From assembly GCA_905215525.1 (NCBI GenBank), contig CAJMQJ010000005.1, forward strand, positions 1 to 64,000: a stretch of DNA of 64,000 nt. Reading direction: 5' to 3'. The notes under the pieces are model-generated. The model was not told the origin of the DNA. It was given only the letters and a program-made list of their open reading frames with translations, and ran no database searches. Made by a program: the position numbers and the translations under genes. Positions 1 to 8,653 of the stretch are shown in pieces. Numbering within the stretch: the stretch's first letter is position 1; every line of letters starts with the position of its first letter. Origin of the DNA: an uncultured bacterium (GTDB lineage Bacteria > Actinomycetota > Coriobacteriia > Coriobacteriales > Coriobacteriaceae).

Positions 1-12
1 CGCGCCCTTGAA

Positions 13-85
13 GTTGAACGTCAGATTGTCCAAATGCGGCCCGCGCAGCGTCGAGTAGTTACGCGGTTCGTAGAACCGCGTAACT
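13..85. repeat. Dispersed structured repeat, copy A (cut by window edge)
   Basis: Positions 57-85 form a perfect 13-bp hairpin (arm AGTTACGCGGTTC, loop GTA). Positions 13-54 match 36703-36744 at 33 of 42 bases, and both copies continue into a GTTACGCGGTT hairpin. Each copy lies just 3' of a minus-strand gene; here the outer arm touches the queA stop codon. There is no T-run, so it is not a typical intrinsic terminator. Function is unknown. Confidence 0.6.
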
Positions 86-1301
86 AACAAATGAGCATCG
101 CGTCGCCAAAGCTGAAGAAGCGGTAGCGCTCTTCGATAGCAGCGGCGTAGGCATCCATGATCTGGTCGCGGGTGGCAAGCGCGCTTACGAGCATCATGAG
201 CGTGGAGCGCGGCACGTGGAAGTTCGTGATCAGCGCGTCGACCACGTGATAGGTCGAGCCGGGCATGAGGTAGAGCTGCGTCGTAGCGTTCTCGCGCGCC
301 ACGATGTCGCCGCGGCCGAGCGTATCGGCCCCATCCTCGCGGCCCTCAAAATAGCGCGCCGTCACGGCCGGATCGGACACCGGTGCCTCAGCGTCAAAGG
401 CGCTCTCGAGCGAGCGTACTGCGGTGGTGCCGACGGCGATCACGCGGTGCCCCTCGGCCTTCGCCTTATGCACGGCGTCGACAACCTCCTGTGACACGTG
501 GTAGCGCTCGGTGTGCATGACGTGCTGCGTGGGGTCGTCCTCCTCCACCAGACGGAAGGTATCAATACCCACCTCGAGCTCGACGGCGGCAAACTTCGCG
601 CCCTTGGCCTCGATAGCGGCCATGAGCTCGGGGGTAAAGTGCAGACCCGCCGTAGGAGCGGCAGCCGAGTGCTCCTCCTTCATGGCGTAGACGGTCTGGT
701 ACTTCTCGGGATCGCCCTCGTAATCGGTAATGTAGGGCGGCAGCGGCACGTGACCGGCAGCATGAATGGCCTCGTCGAGCGTGCGCGGCTCGCCGGCGGC
801 ATTGCAGCCGGCCGGCTCAAAGCGCACCAGACGGCCTCCGCGGCTATCGGTGACAAAGTCGATGACCTCGGCCGTCAGCACCACGGGAGCCCCCTCGGGC
901 GCATGGGCGCCACCGGCGCGATACTCAATCTGAGCACCGGGCTTCAGGCGCTTGCCCGGCTTGACCAGGCACTCCCAAACGTGGCCCAGCGGGTCAACAT
1001 CCTCACGGCGCTTGAGCAGCAGCGTCTCGACCACGCCACCCGAGCCGGCTTTGCGACCGATCAGGCGGGCCGGCATCACACGCGTCTTGTTGATGACGAG
1101 CACATCGCCCGGCTCGATATAGTCGATGATGTCGCGGAAGATGCGGTGCTCAACGGTACCGCCGTGCTCCAGCGGCTTCCCCGCCTGGGAGCCTTTGCGA
1201 TCCACCACCAGCAGGCGGCAGGAGTCGCGCGGCTCGGCAGGAGCCTGGGCAATCAGTTCCTCAGGAAGGTTGTAGTCAAAATCATCGGTACGCATAGACA
1301 C
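84..1301 (-). CDS. queA: S-adenosylmethionine:tRNA ribosyltransferase-isomerase QueA
   Basis: QueA transfers and isomerises the ribosyl group of SAM onto preQ1 at the wobble base of GUN-anticodon tRNAs, giving epoxyqueuosine; it is cytoplasmic. Recognised from the N-terminal DFDYNLPEELIAQ segment, INKTRVMPARL around residues 70-80, PTAGLHFT in the middle and TNFHVPRSTLMMLVSALA near the C-terminus. At 405 residues it is longer than the usual roughly 350, through insertions in the central part. The start is GTG at 1301, because AAGGAG lies 8 nt upstream; the in-frame ATG two codons later would be 14 nt away. It lies 64 nt downstream of queH, which makes the last queuosine step, so the two are probably co-transcribed. 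Confidence 0.95.
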   Translation of the reverse strand: MSMRTDDFDYNLPEELIAQAPAEPRDSCRLLVVDRKGSQAGKPLEHGGTVEHRIFRDIIDYIEPGDVLVINKTRVMPARLIGRKAGSGGVVETLLLKRREDVDPLGHVWECLVKPGKRLKPGAQIEYRAGGAHAPEGAPVVLTAEVIDFVTDSRGGRLVRFEPAGCNAAGEPRTLDEAIHAAGHVPLPPYITDYEGDPEKYQTVYAMKEEHSAAAPTAGLHFTPELMAAIEAKGAKFAAVELEVGIDTFRLVEEDDPTQHVMHTERYHVSQEVVDAVHKAKAEGHRVIAVGTTAVRSLESAFDAEAPVSDPAVTARYFEGREDGADTLGRGDIVARENATTQLYLMPGSTYHVVDALITNFHVPRSTLMMLVSALATRDQIMDAYAAAIEERYRFFSFGDAMLIC

Positions 1302-1365
1302 GTCGGATACTCCTTATATAGCTAAAGTCCGCTCTACATCCTAGCAGGCTGACGTCCCAAACGAA

Positions 1366-1941
1366 CTACTTTTTGGCGGCTTTGCGCTCGTCGCGGATGC
1401 GGGCGCGATCCATGGCCGCCTCGACCGCCGAGAAACGGCAGCCGCAGTAATTCTGCCGATACATGCCCAGCTCACGCGAACGGCGCGTAGCCTCGGGATA
1501 ATACGGGCGAAAATCGCGAATCACCGGGGTGAGACCGCGGGCGGCAGCCAGACGCTCCAAAACATCATTGCAGGTATCGAACAGCTGATACGGCGAGACG
1601 GCGAGCGTCGTGCCCACAAACTCAAACCCGCGCTCCTGGGCCACGCGGCACGCCTCGGCCAAGCGCAGGGCATAGCACGAGCGACAGCGACGGGGCCAAT
1701 CGGCACCCAGCGGGGCCACGCCGGCCTCCCAGCGCTCGCGGTCCTCCCCCGCCTCGATGAGCTCGATGTCGCCATCGGCACACCACCGGCGCAGCTCGTC
1801 CAAACGACGCTGCCATTCATCGCGCGGCTGAATATTGGGGTTGGTCCAGCAGATCGTGGGTTCAAACCCCTCCTCGCGCAGCAGGCGAACCGGCTCAAGC
1901 GAACACGGCGCACAGCAAGCGTGCAACAACAACGGCCTCAT
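1366..1941 (-). CDS. queH: Epoxyqueuosine reductase QueH
   Basis: QueH (formerly DUF208) reduces epoxyqueuosine to queuosine in tRNA and is the non-cobalamin alternative to QueG. The 191-residue protein has the N-terminal HACCAPC motif (Cys9, Cys10, Cys13) and a C-terminal YCGC pair; these cysteines match the family's metal-binding set. The frame is open further upstream to 2118, but that part overlaps the preceding gene. GAGGAG sits 6 nt before the ATG at 1941 and abuts the ATG at 1947, so 1941 is preferred. The gap to the upstream DUF3267 gene is 10 nt and queA follows, indicating an operon. Confidence 0.92.
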   Translation of the reverse strand: MRPLLLHACCAPCSLEPVRLLREEGFEPTICWTNPNIQPRDEWQRRLDELRRWCADGDIELIEAGEDRERWEAGVAPLGADWPRRCRSCYALRLAEACRVAQERGFEFVGTTLAVSPYQLFDTCNDVLERLAAARGLTPVIRDFRPYYPEATRRSRELGMYRQNYCGCRFSAVEAAMDRARIRDERKAAKK

Positions 1942-1951
1942 CAACATCTCC

Positions 1952-2518
1952 TCACCCGAAAAAGCGCACGCCAAAGGACGTGTCCTCGCAGGCGGCAATG
2001 CGGCGGTCGCGCAGGATCGTCCGCACGTAATACCAGTCGCCCGTGCATCCCGAAAGGTGCAAACCAGCCGCCAGGTAGCACAGCAGCGGATACCCCGAAA
2101 ACGCAAATCCCAGGGCAAACGCCGCCGTCACAACAACCGTCGGCGCCAGGCAAACCGCCATGTACCGCCGGCGCGAATACACAATCCCCTCGGCGCAGGC
2201 ATAGATCATGCACGTCTCACGGTTCGCTCCAAAAGTCACGTGCGCACTCGCGAGCGCCAGCAGCTTAAAAAACACACCGTGCACCAGCTCGTGCACGGCA
2301 AACGACGCCATTGAGACCGCAGCCAAGCCGACTATCCAGCCCACGACTGCCGTCCAGCCGCCCGCATCAGCAGCATCCAAGTCTGCAGGCCCGCCCAGCA
2401 GCATAAACACCGGCACCAGGCACACGGCAAACACGCCGACTACGACCATCCCCCACACGAAGCAAGCGTGCAGAAAATCCTCGTCTTCAAACGCATGTAT
2501 GTTGGAAATCTCATTCAT
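1952..2518 (-). CDS. DUF3267 zincin-like membrane protein
   Basis: A 188-residue protein with an HELVH motif (His76, Glu77, His80) inside a hydrophobic segment, as in the DUF3267 putative zinc-metalloprotease family. About four membrane segments are visible: residues 20-42, 58-82, around 120-145 and around 145-160. The family is annotated as a probable peptidase from its HExxH motif; I know no established substrate. It is first in a minus-strand run with queH and queA, but nothing in the sequence ties it to queuosine. The ATG at 2518 has only a weak ribosome-binding site. Confidence 0.75.
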   Translation of the reverse strand: MNEISNIHAFEDEDFLHACFVWGMVVVGVFAVCLVPVFMLLGGPADLDAADAGGWTAVVGWIVGLAAVSMASFAVHELVHGVFFKLLALASAHVTFGANRETCMIYACAEGIVYSRRRYMAVCLAPTVVVTAAFALGFAFSGYPLLCYLAAGLHLSGCTGDWYYVRTILRDRRIAACEDTSFGVRFFG

Positions 2519-2650
2519 AGCATCTTAGGATAGCGCCCCTGCCACGTACCCGTCCGCATGTGCGATAATGTCGAACGATATGCACGAATTGACCACCGCG
2601 CCGCCGAGCCCCGCGCCCGGCCGCGCTCTCACCATATGCGAAGGAGTCCC

Positions 2651-4801
2651 ATGGCATCCAAATACTCCATGAACGACCGTCCCAGCTGGCCGCGCCGCGC
2701 CATCGTTACCGCCGGCGAGCCCTACGGCAACAAGGGCCTTCACTTTGGCCACGTTGGCGGCGTCTTTGTCCCGGCCGACTTCTTCGCCCGTTTCCTGCGC
2801 GACCGCCTGGGCCGCGAGAACGTCATCTTCACCTCGGGCACCGACTGCTACGGCTCGCCCATCATGGAGAGCTACCGCAAGCTCAAGGAGAACGAAGGCT
2901 ACGATAAGTCCATCGGCGAGTATGTCGAGTCCAACCACTCCCGACAGGCCGCGACCCTCAACAACTACAACATCAGCTGCGACATCTACGGCGGCTCAGG
3001 CCTTGAGCCAGCTGCGCAGATTCACAACGAGGTTACCGCCGAGATTATCGAGCGCCTGCACGAGCAGGGCACCATCTCCAAGCGCTCCACGCTGCAGTTC
3101 TACGATGCCAAGGCCGGCACGTTCCTCAACGGCCGTCAGGTGATCGGCCGCTGCCCCATCCAGGGCTGCAAGTCCGAGAAGGCTTATGCCGACGAGTGCG
3201 ATCTGGGCCACCAGTTTGAGCCCGAAGAGCTCATCGCACCCAAGAGCCAGCTCACCGGCGAGGTGCCCGAGCTGCGCCCGGTCGACAACCTCTACTTCGA
3301 CCTACCCGCCTACCTCGACTTTATGAAGACCTATACCGCCAAGCTCGCCCAGAACCCGCAGGTTCGCTCCGTGGTCTCCAAGACCATGGAGGAGTGGCTG
3401 CTGCCGGCTCAGCTCTACATCCAGAACAAGTTCCGCGAGGCCTTCGATGCCGTCGAGGACCAGCTCCCCGAGCACACCGTGCTGGAGCCCGAGGGCAACA
3501 AGAGCAGCTTTACCGTCACCTTCCCCAGCTGGAAGGAGCGCGACGACGCCCACGCGGTGCTCGCCAACGGCGGCGTGCGCTTCCGCAGCGGCAAGGCGCT
3601 CGTGCCCTTCCGCATCACCGGCAACATCGACTGGGGCGTTCCGGTGCCCGAGGTCGACGGCGTGACCGACGTCACCTGCTGGTGCTGGCCCGAGAGCCTG
3701 TGGGCGCCCATCAGCTACACTCGCACCGTGCTCGCACGCGATGCCAAGGCCGCCGGCGTGACCGAGGGCGTCGCCGCCCAGGATGCCGCCCTCATGGGCG
3801 AGCCCGCCGCCGATTCCACGCAGGTCCCCGCGCCCACCTACCAGCACAGCTCGCTCGACTGGCGCGACTGGTGGTGCTCTGACGACGCGCAGATCTACCA
3901 GTTTATCGGTCAGGACAACATCTATTTCTACTGCATCGCGCAAACCGCCATGTGGGAGGCCCTGGGTTGGGACCTTACGCAGAGCACCGTCAGCGCCTGC
4001 TACCACCTGCTCTACATGGGCAAAAAGGCCAGCTCGTCCTCGCAGACGCCTCCCCCGCCGGCAGACGACCTGCTCAACCACTACACCTGCGAGCAGATGC
4101 GCGCTCACTGGCTGTCGCTCGGCCTGTCCGAAAAGCCAGTGAGCTTTAGCCCCAAGGCATACGACACCCGCGTGACCGGCAAGGACAAGAACGGCAACGA
4201 GGTGCGCGCCTGCGACGACAAGCGCGTCATCGATCCGGTCCTTAAGGAGAGCGCCCTTTTGACCGGCGTGTTCAACCGCCTGGCCCGCAGCTGCTTCTAC
4301 GGCGTCGCCGTCAAGGAGGGCGACGAGAGCCCCTATCGCAACGGCTGCATCCCCGCCGGTACCGCCTCCGCTACCGTGGTCGAGGCCGCCCAGCAGGCAG
4401 TCCTCGCCTTTGAGCAAGCCATGTACAAGTTCGAGACGCACCGCGCGCTCGCCGTGTGCGACGACTACCTGCGTGCCGCCAACAAGCGCTGGAGCGACGC
4501 CTCTAAGGCCGCCAACAAGCTCGAGGGCGAGCCGGCAAACGCCGCAATGACGCAGGCCCTCGTCGACGCCTTTACCGAACTGCGTGTGGCGACCGTGCTC
4601 ATGCACGGCATTGTGCCGGCCGGCTGCGAGCTCATCTGCGAGTACTTTGACTTCGACCCGGTCGCCTTCTTTAGCTGGGACAACATCTTTGCCTCCACGG
4701 ACGAGTTTGTGGAGAGCCTGGGCGAGAAGCCCGGCGAGCACCGCGTGAAGCCGCTGCCCCCGCGCTTCGACTTCTTTAGCAAGCACGAGAGCCAGTACTA
4801 A
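2651..4801 (+). CDS. Methionyl-tRNA synthetase-like class I aminoacyl-tRNA ligase with degenerate KMSKS loop
   Basis: A 716-residue protein of MetRS architecture. The N-terminal Rossmann fold carries HFGH (canonical HIGH) after VTAGEPYGNKGL. A zinc-knuckle-like segment with C..C...ADEC..H spacing lies near residues 180-200. The connective region contains FRITGNIDWGVPVPE and FIGQDNIYFYCI, which align with MetRS ITRDLDWGIPVP and FIGKD. The KMSKS position reads GKKASSSSQTPPPP, so the second lysine is absent and a proline run follows. A helical anticodon-binding-like C-terminal region is present; no EMAP-type tRNA-binding domain is seen. ATG at 2651 is chosen because AAGGAG ends 4 nt upstream. 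It may be the housekeeping MetRS with a divergent loop or a paralogue with another role, so I give no gene symbol. Confidence 0.75.
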   Translation: MASKYSMNDRPSWPRRAIVTAGEPYGNKGLHFGHVGGVFVPADFFARFLRDRLGRENVIFTSGTDCYGSPIMESYRKLKENEGYDKSIGEYVESNHSRQAATLNNYNISCDIYGGSGLEPAAQIHNEVTAEIIERLHEQGTISKRSTLQFYDAKAGTFLNGRQVIGRCPIQGCKSEKAYADECDLGHQFEPEELIAPKSQLTGEVPELRPVDNLYFDLPAYLDFMKTYTAKLAQNPQVRSVVSKTMEEWLLPAQLYIQNKFREAFDAVEDQLPEHTVLEPEGNKSSFTVTFPSWKERDDAHAVLANGGVRFRSGKALVPFRITGNIDWGVPVPEVDGVTDVTCWCWPESLWAPISYTRTVLARDAKAAGVTEGVAAQDAALMGEPAADSTQVPAPTYQHSSLDWRDWWCSDDAQIYQFIGQDNIYFYCIAQTAMWEALGWDLTQSTVSACYHLLYMGKKASSSSQTPPPPADDLLNHYTCEQMRAHWLSLGLSEKPVSFSPKAYDTRVTGKDKNGNEVRACDDKRVIDPVLKESALLTGVFNRLARSCFYGVAVKEGDESPYRNGCIPAGTASATVVEAAQQAVLAFEQAMYKFETHRALAVCDDYLRAANKRWSDASKAANKLEGEPANAAMTQALVDAFTELRVATVLMHGIVPAGCELICEYFDFDPVAFFSWDNIFASTDEFVESLGEKPGEHRVKPLPPRFDFFSKHESQY

Positions 4802-4837
4802 ACACTCGACATGTAATGGAATGGGAAGGAAAGACGG

Positions 4838-5941
4838 ATGTCCAAGCCGCGTCGTCGTAAGCAGAAAAAGCAGGTTAAGCCCGAGCTCAAGCTCAGGCAG
4901 TTTGCAGCTACCGAGCTTTCCGACCAGCTTGCCGCCCTCCCCTGCGCCGCCGACCTGCCGCGCTTTATGGTCGACACGGTCGCCGGCGCCTATGCCCCCA
5001 CCGATGCCGAGCTCATGATCGAGGGCTTCGGTGCCGCGGCCACACGCCCGGTCACGCTGCGCGCCAACACGCTCAAGGCAACCGCCGAGGACATCGCTGC
5101 GGCGCTCGATGCCGCCGGCATCGCGCACCAAACCGTTACCTGGTATCCGGACGCCTTTATCCTGCCCGAGGCCCAGGTTTCCGACTTATGGGACCTCGAC
5201 ATCTACCGCGACGGCAAGATCTACCTGCAGAGCCTGTCATCCATGATGCCGCCGTTGGTCCTGGGCGCCCAGGCAGGCGAGGACATCCTGGACATGTGCG
5301 CAGCCCCTGGCGGCAAGACGACGCAGATCGCCGCCCTCACGCAGGGACAGGCACACCTCACCGCCTGTGAGATGAGCATCCCCCGCGCCGAAAAGCTCGA
5401 ATCAAACCTCCACCGCCAGGGTGCCAAAAACGTGCCCGTCATGCGCATCGACGCACGCGAGCTCGACGAGTTCTTCCGCTTCGATCGCATCCTGCTCGAC
5501 GCCCCCTGCACCGGCACGGGCACCGTCATCAGCGGCAACGAGAAAAGCCTGCGCGGCCTGACCGAGCAGCTGCTGAGCAAGTGCGCGCGCTCGCAGCGAG
5601 CACTTCTGGACCGCGCCATGGGAGCCCTCAAACCGGGCGGCACGCTCGTCTATTCGACTTGTTCGATCTTGCCGCAGGAAAACGAGGACGCCCTGCAAGA
5701 AGCCCTCGACAAGCACATGGACTGCGAGCTTATCCCCCTCGACGGCACGCCAAGCGAAAGTGAAGCACGCCGCGCCCAGGAAGCTGGTGAGGAGCCGCGC
5801 ATCGAGTCCAACGCCCTGACCGAGGCAATCGCCGCGGGTCAGGTATCGGCCATCGCCAACGGCCTGCCCGGCACGCTGACCATTCCGCCTAGCCGCGACT
5901 TTGAGGGCTTCTACATTGCCCTGATTCGAAAACGCAGCTAG
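4838..5941 (+). CDS. RsmB/NOL1/NOP2/Sun-family RNA cytosine-5 methyltransferase
   Basis: SAM-dependent m5C methyltransferase acting on rRNA or tRNA; the exact target cannot be read from sequence. The 367-residue protein starts with a Lys/Arg-rich tail (MSKPRRRKQKKQVK), followed by an N-terminal RNA-binding region. The SAM-binding motif is DMCAAPGGKTTQIAAL at about residues 150-165. The two catalytic cysteines sit in LLDAPCTGTGT and YSTCS, as in all Sun-family enzymes. It lacks the N-terminal NusB domain of RsmB. It begins 36 nt after the MetRS-like gene and both may share a transcript. Confidence 0.88.
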   Translation: MSKPRRRKQKKQVKPELKLRQFAATELSDQLAALPCAADLPRFMVDTVAGAYAPTDAELMIEGFGAAATRPVTLRANTLKATAEDIAAALDAAGIAHQTVTWYPDAFILPEAQVSDLWDLDIYRDGKIYLQSLSSMMPPLVLGAQAGEDILDMCAAPGGKTTQIAALTQGQAHLTACEMSIPRAEKLESNLHRQGAKNVPVMRIDARELDEFFRFDRILLDAPCTGTGTVISGNEKSLRGLTEQLLSKCARSQRALLDRAMGALKPGGTLVYSTCSILPQENEDALQEALDKHMDCELIPLDGTPSESEARRAQEAGEEPRIESNALTEAIAAGQVSAIANGLPGTLTIPPSRDFEGFYIALIRKRS

Positions 5942-5965
5942 CGCACGGATCCAAAACTCAACAAG

Positions 5966-6136
5966 CTATCTCTGTGCGCGTTTGCCCTGCTGGTCGCGAT
6001 GCTGTTTAAGCATCGCGCGCTCCTTGCGTTCGGCCCTTTTGCCCTTAATGGCCGTGACCACCAAGTAGATGACCGCGGCGGCAACGATTGCGGCCACACA
6101 CAGGCCAATCGAGCCAAACATTGCTGTCAATTCCAT
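5966..6136 (-). CDS. Small single-pass membrane protein, 56 aa
   Basis: A 56-residue frame on the minus strand with a good ribosome-binding site (GAGAGGTG, 7 nt before the ATG). Residues 7-29 form one hydrophobic segment (GSIGLCVAAIVAAAVIYLVV). A strongly basic tail follows (KGKRAERKERAMLKQHRDQQ), which predicts a cytoplasmic C-terminus. It converges with the methyltransferase gene, whose stop lies 25 nt away. No family was recognised. The ribosome-binding site, membrane helix and charged tail argue for a real gene. Confidence 0.6.
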   Translation of the reverse strand: MELTAMFGSIGLCVAAIVAAAVIYLVVTAIKGKRAERKERAMLKQHRDQQGKRAQR

Positions 6137-6327
6137 ACCGCGTCACCTCTCTTTTAAACGGGACTTTCAAGATAGCACCTCGATACCCGCCACCACAGCT
6201 CCTTCACGTTCGCCGGCCCTTCGGTCTAACGGATGGCACGGCGGGGAAAAATCAACTCGTCAAACGATTTAGCATTCGCTATTCCGGCTGCATAGCGCCG
6301 GCCGTCATCACATAGAATCGAGTCTCC

Positions 6328-7419
6328 ATGGATACCCTCAACGATCTAAATGAGCGCGTCGACGCCTTCGTCGGCACCAGCTCCTTCGACACGCCTGCCG
6401 CGGCAAACGACCAAGCTCCCATCGATGTGCCCGCCGAGGTTCACGAGGACATCGTCGCCTCGGTCGATTTCTCCGAGGTCGAGCTCGCAGACGAGTTCAC
6501 CGAGCCCCAGGTAGCCGTGACCCCCAACGGACTGCTCCCCATGGAACCGCTGCCCATCGACGGGCGTTTGCGCAAGGCGGCCCTTCGCATGCCCGACGAG
6601 ATCGAGGAGGCCAGCGGCTTTACGCTCTTCGGTCGACGCATCAAGTCGCTCATTTACACCACCGACGTGGCCGTCATCCGCAACTCCAATGCCGATGCTG
6701 TCTTTGCCGTTTACCCCTTCACGCCGCAGCCGGCCATTACGCAGGCGCTGTTGACCGTCGCCGAGTGCCCGGTCTTTGTGGGTGTAGGCGGCGGAACTAC
6801 GACCGGTAAGCGCTCCGTGCAGATGGCAGCTGTCTCCGAGATGCAGGGCGCAGCGGGCTGCGTGGTCAACTCCCCCGCCACTGCCGAGATGGTCGAGCAC
6901 ATCACCAATATCGCCGACATCCCCGTCATCGCCACGGTCGTTCGCTGCGACGACGATGCTCACGCCAAGGTGCGCGCCGGAGCCAAGATTCTCAACATCG
7001 CCGCCGGCAAAAACACGCCCCAGGTCCTGCGCGAGCTGCGCGAGCACTATCCCAACCTGCCGCTCATCGCACCGGGCGGCAAGACGCCCGAGAGCATCCG
7101 CGAAACCATCGCCGCCGGCGCCAACGCCATCATCTGGACACCGCCTTCGGCCCAGCAGCTACAGACCGACATGATGCAGCGTTATCGCAAGATGAAGGAA
7201 GACGCCACACCTGTCATCTCGCGCGACGATGTGCCCATTATCGACCAGGTCGCCGCCGCCGAGGTCAGTCAGGTCGAGAACATGAATCCCGATGTGCCAA
7301 TTCCCGACGAAGTCATCGAGCGCGTCGCTTCGATCCACGAGCGCGTCGAGGAGCATCGCGCCAACCGCGGCCTCAAGCCGTCACTGCACGGCTTCTTCTT
7401 CCGCGGAAAGAAACGCTAG
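6328..7419 (+). CDS. Conserved TIM-barrel-like protein, function unknown (often labelled hydrolase)
   Basis: A 363-residue protein. The first ~80 residues are acidic, Pro/Ala-rich and probably disordered. The core, about 85-300, resembles proteins of gut anaerobes annotated only as hydrolase. It shows RRIKSLIYTTDVAVIRN, YPFTPQPAITQALL, a glycine-rich VGVGGGTTTGKR around residue 150, and repeated ASIL/GAKILN and APGGKTPESIRE segments like phosphate-gripping loops of aldolase-type barrels. A helical, charged C-terminal extension (about 300-363) ends in FFFRGKKR. I see no decisive catalytic motif. It is single-gene, followed by its own terminator. Confidence 0.55.
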   Translation: MDTLNDLNERVDAFVGTSSFDTPAAANDQAPIDVPAEVHEDIVASVDFSEVELADEFTEPQVAVTPNGLLPMEPLPIDGRLRKAALRMPDEIEEASGFTLFGRRIKSLIYTTDVAVIRNSNADAVFAVYPFTPQPAITQALLTVAECPVFVGVGGGTTTGKRSVQMAAVSEMQGAAGCVVNSPATAEMVEHITNIADIPVIATVVRCDDDAHAKVRAGAKILNIAAGKNTPQVLRELREHYPNLPLIAPGGKTPESIRETIAAGANAIIWTPPSAQQLQTDMMQRYRKMKEDATPVISRDDVPIIDQVAAAEVSQVENMNPDVPIPDEVIERVASIHERVEEHRANRGLKPSLHGFFFRGKKR

Positions 7420-7431
7420 CCGCAGCAGCAA

Positions 7432-7465
7432 GGCCCGCCCCACAAACGTGAGGCGGGCCGTTTTC
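7432..7465 (+). terminator. Intrinsic terminator
   Basis: Perfect 8-bp GC stem (GGCCCGCC / GGCGGGCC) with a 12-nt loop, followed by GTTTT. It lies 12 nt after the stop of the TIM-barrel-like gene. Confidence 0.85.
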
Positions 7466-7499
7466 GTTTGAGCAATCATGCAGCGATGTGATGGGGCAA

Positions 7500-8390
7500 T
7501 TAATCCACGCGCTTGTCGCCCATAAAGAAGAGCGCCACCGTACCAGGTCCGGTATGCGAGCCAATCAGAGTACCGATGTCATTGATCTCAATCTTGCCTT
7601 TAAGCTGCGGAATCTGTTCCTCGATCAGCGCCGCAACTGCCTCGGCATCCTCGCGACACGCCGAGTGCGACATGATGCACTTACCCGAATAATCCGCACC
7701 GTCCTGCACATGTGCCACCATGGTCTTAGCCATCTCGGAAATCGCGCGCTTCTTAGTGCGAATCTTCTCACGTGGCGACAGCCCACCTTCGCAATCGACC
7801 GTCATAAGCGGGCAAATCTTAAGCGCCGTGCCGATGATCGCGCTCGCAGCCGAAATGCGACCGCCGCGCAGGTAGCTCGACAGATCGGTCGAGAAGAACC
7901 AGTGGTGCAGGTTGAGCTTGTGCTCCTCGATCCAGGCAGCCGTCTCGTCGAGTGACGCCCCGCTATCGCGCACGTCGGCGGCATATTCCAGCAACAGGCC
8001 AAAGCCCGAAGACGCCGCCAGCGAATCGATGACGCGCACCTTGCCGCCCTGGGGATAGCAATCCGCGAGCATCTGCGCCGCAACGCAGGCCGATCCATAC
8101 GTGCCCGAAATACCCGATGACAACGTCAGGTGCAGCACGTCTTTACCCTCGGCAACAAACGGCTCCCAAAACTCCTCGTACTCACCCACGCTCACCTGAG
8201 ACGTCTTGGGCATGGCGCCCGCGGCAATCTGGGCAAAAAACTTGTCCGGCGTAATCGACTGATACAGATCGTCCGTATAGACAACATCGTCGATCTCGTA
8301 ATGAAAATACGCGACGGGAATATTGCGCGATTCAAAGAACTCCCGAGTTCGGTCGGCGGCAGATTCACAGGTCAGGACAAAATCACTCAT
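7500..8390 (-). CDS. DegV family fatty-acid-binding protein
   Basis: DegV/FakB-type proteins bind one fatty acid and, in Firmicutes, present it to the FakA kinase. The 296-residue protein has an N-terminal domain with SDFVLTCESAADRT, the MPKTSQVSVGEYEEFW segment, LSSGISGTYGSA (lipid carboxylate-contacting loop in FakB proteins) and a C-terminal domain with SYLRGGRISAASAIIGTALKICP. Start: GGAG lies 6 nt before the ATG at 8390, better placed than the ATG at 8408. No fakA homologue is in the window. It converges with the preceding terminator. Confidence 0.9.
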   Translation of the reverse strand: MSDFVLTCESAADRTREFFESRNIPVAYFHYEIDDVVYTDDLYQSITPDKFFAQIAAGAMPKTSQVSVGEYEEFWEPFVAEGKDVLHLTLSSGISGTYGSACVAAQMLADCYPQGGKVRVIDSLAASSGFGLLLEYAADVRDSGASLDETAAWIEEHKLNLHHWFFSTDLSSYLRGGRISAASAIIGTALKICPLMTVDCEGGLSPREKIRTKKRAISEMAKTMVAHVQDGADYSGKCIMSHSACREDAEAVAALIEEQIPQLKGKIEINDIGTLIGSHTGPGTVALFFMGDKRVD

Positions 8391-8653
8391 ATGAGGCTCC
8401 TTACTCATTGCTGCGCAAATTATCGCACAGTGAGCCTACATACGGTACATATGTCCACTATTTACCAAATCGAACCAAAAATAGCGAACATCTTTACCAC
8501 CATCGTCTCCACCGGCCCCACGCATAAATATCTGAGAAAACACCCTCTGTCGTCTCCACTCAACCGCCATATCTACCTCAACTAAATCGATTTACCAAAC
8601 CGTTCAGCCGACAATTCAGCCGCTGGCGCAAAATCGAAACAAAAGCGGCGCAT

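Noticed and set aside
57..85. Hairpin at the left edge as the queA terminator
   Set aside because: The stem is perfect but lacks a T-run, and a similar sequence with extra flanking conservation recurs at 36.7 kb, so a dispersed repeat fits better.
3302..5131. 609-residue frame antisense to the MetRS-like and methyltransferase genes
   Set aside because: It covers two real genes on the other strand, its translation is Gly/Val/His-rich without domains, and it has no ribosome-binding site.
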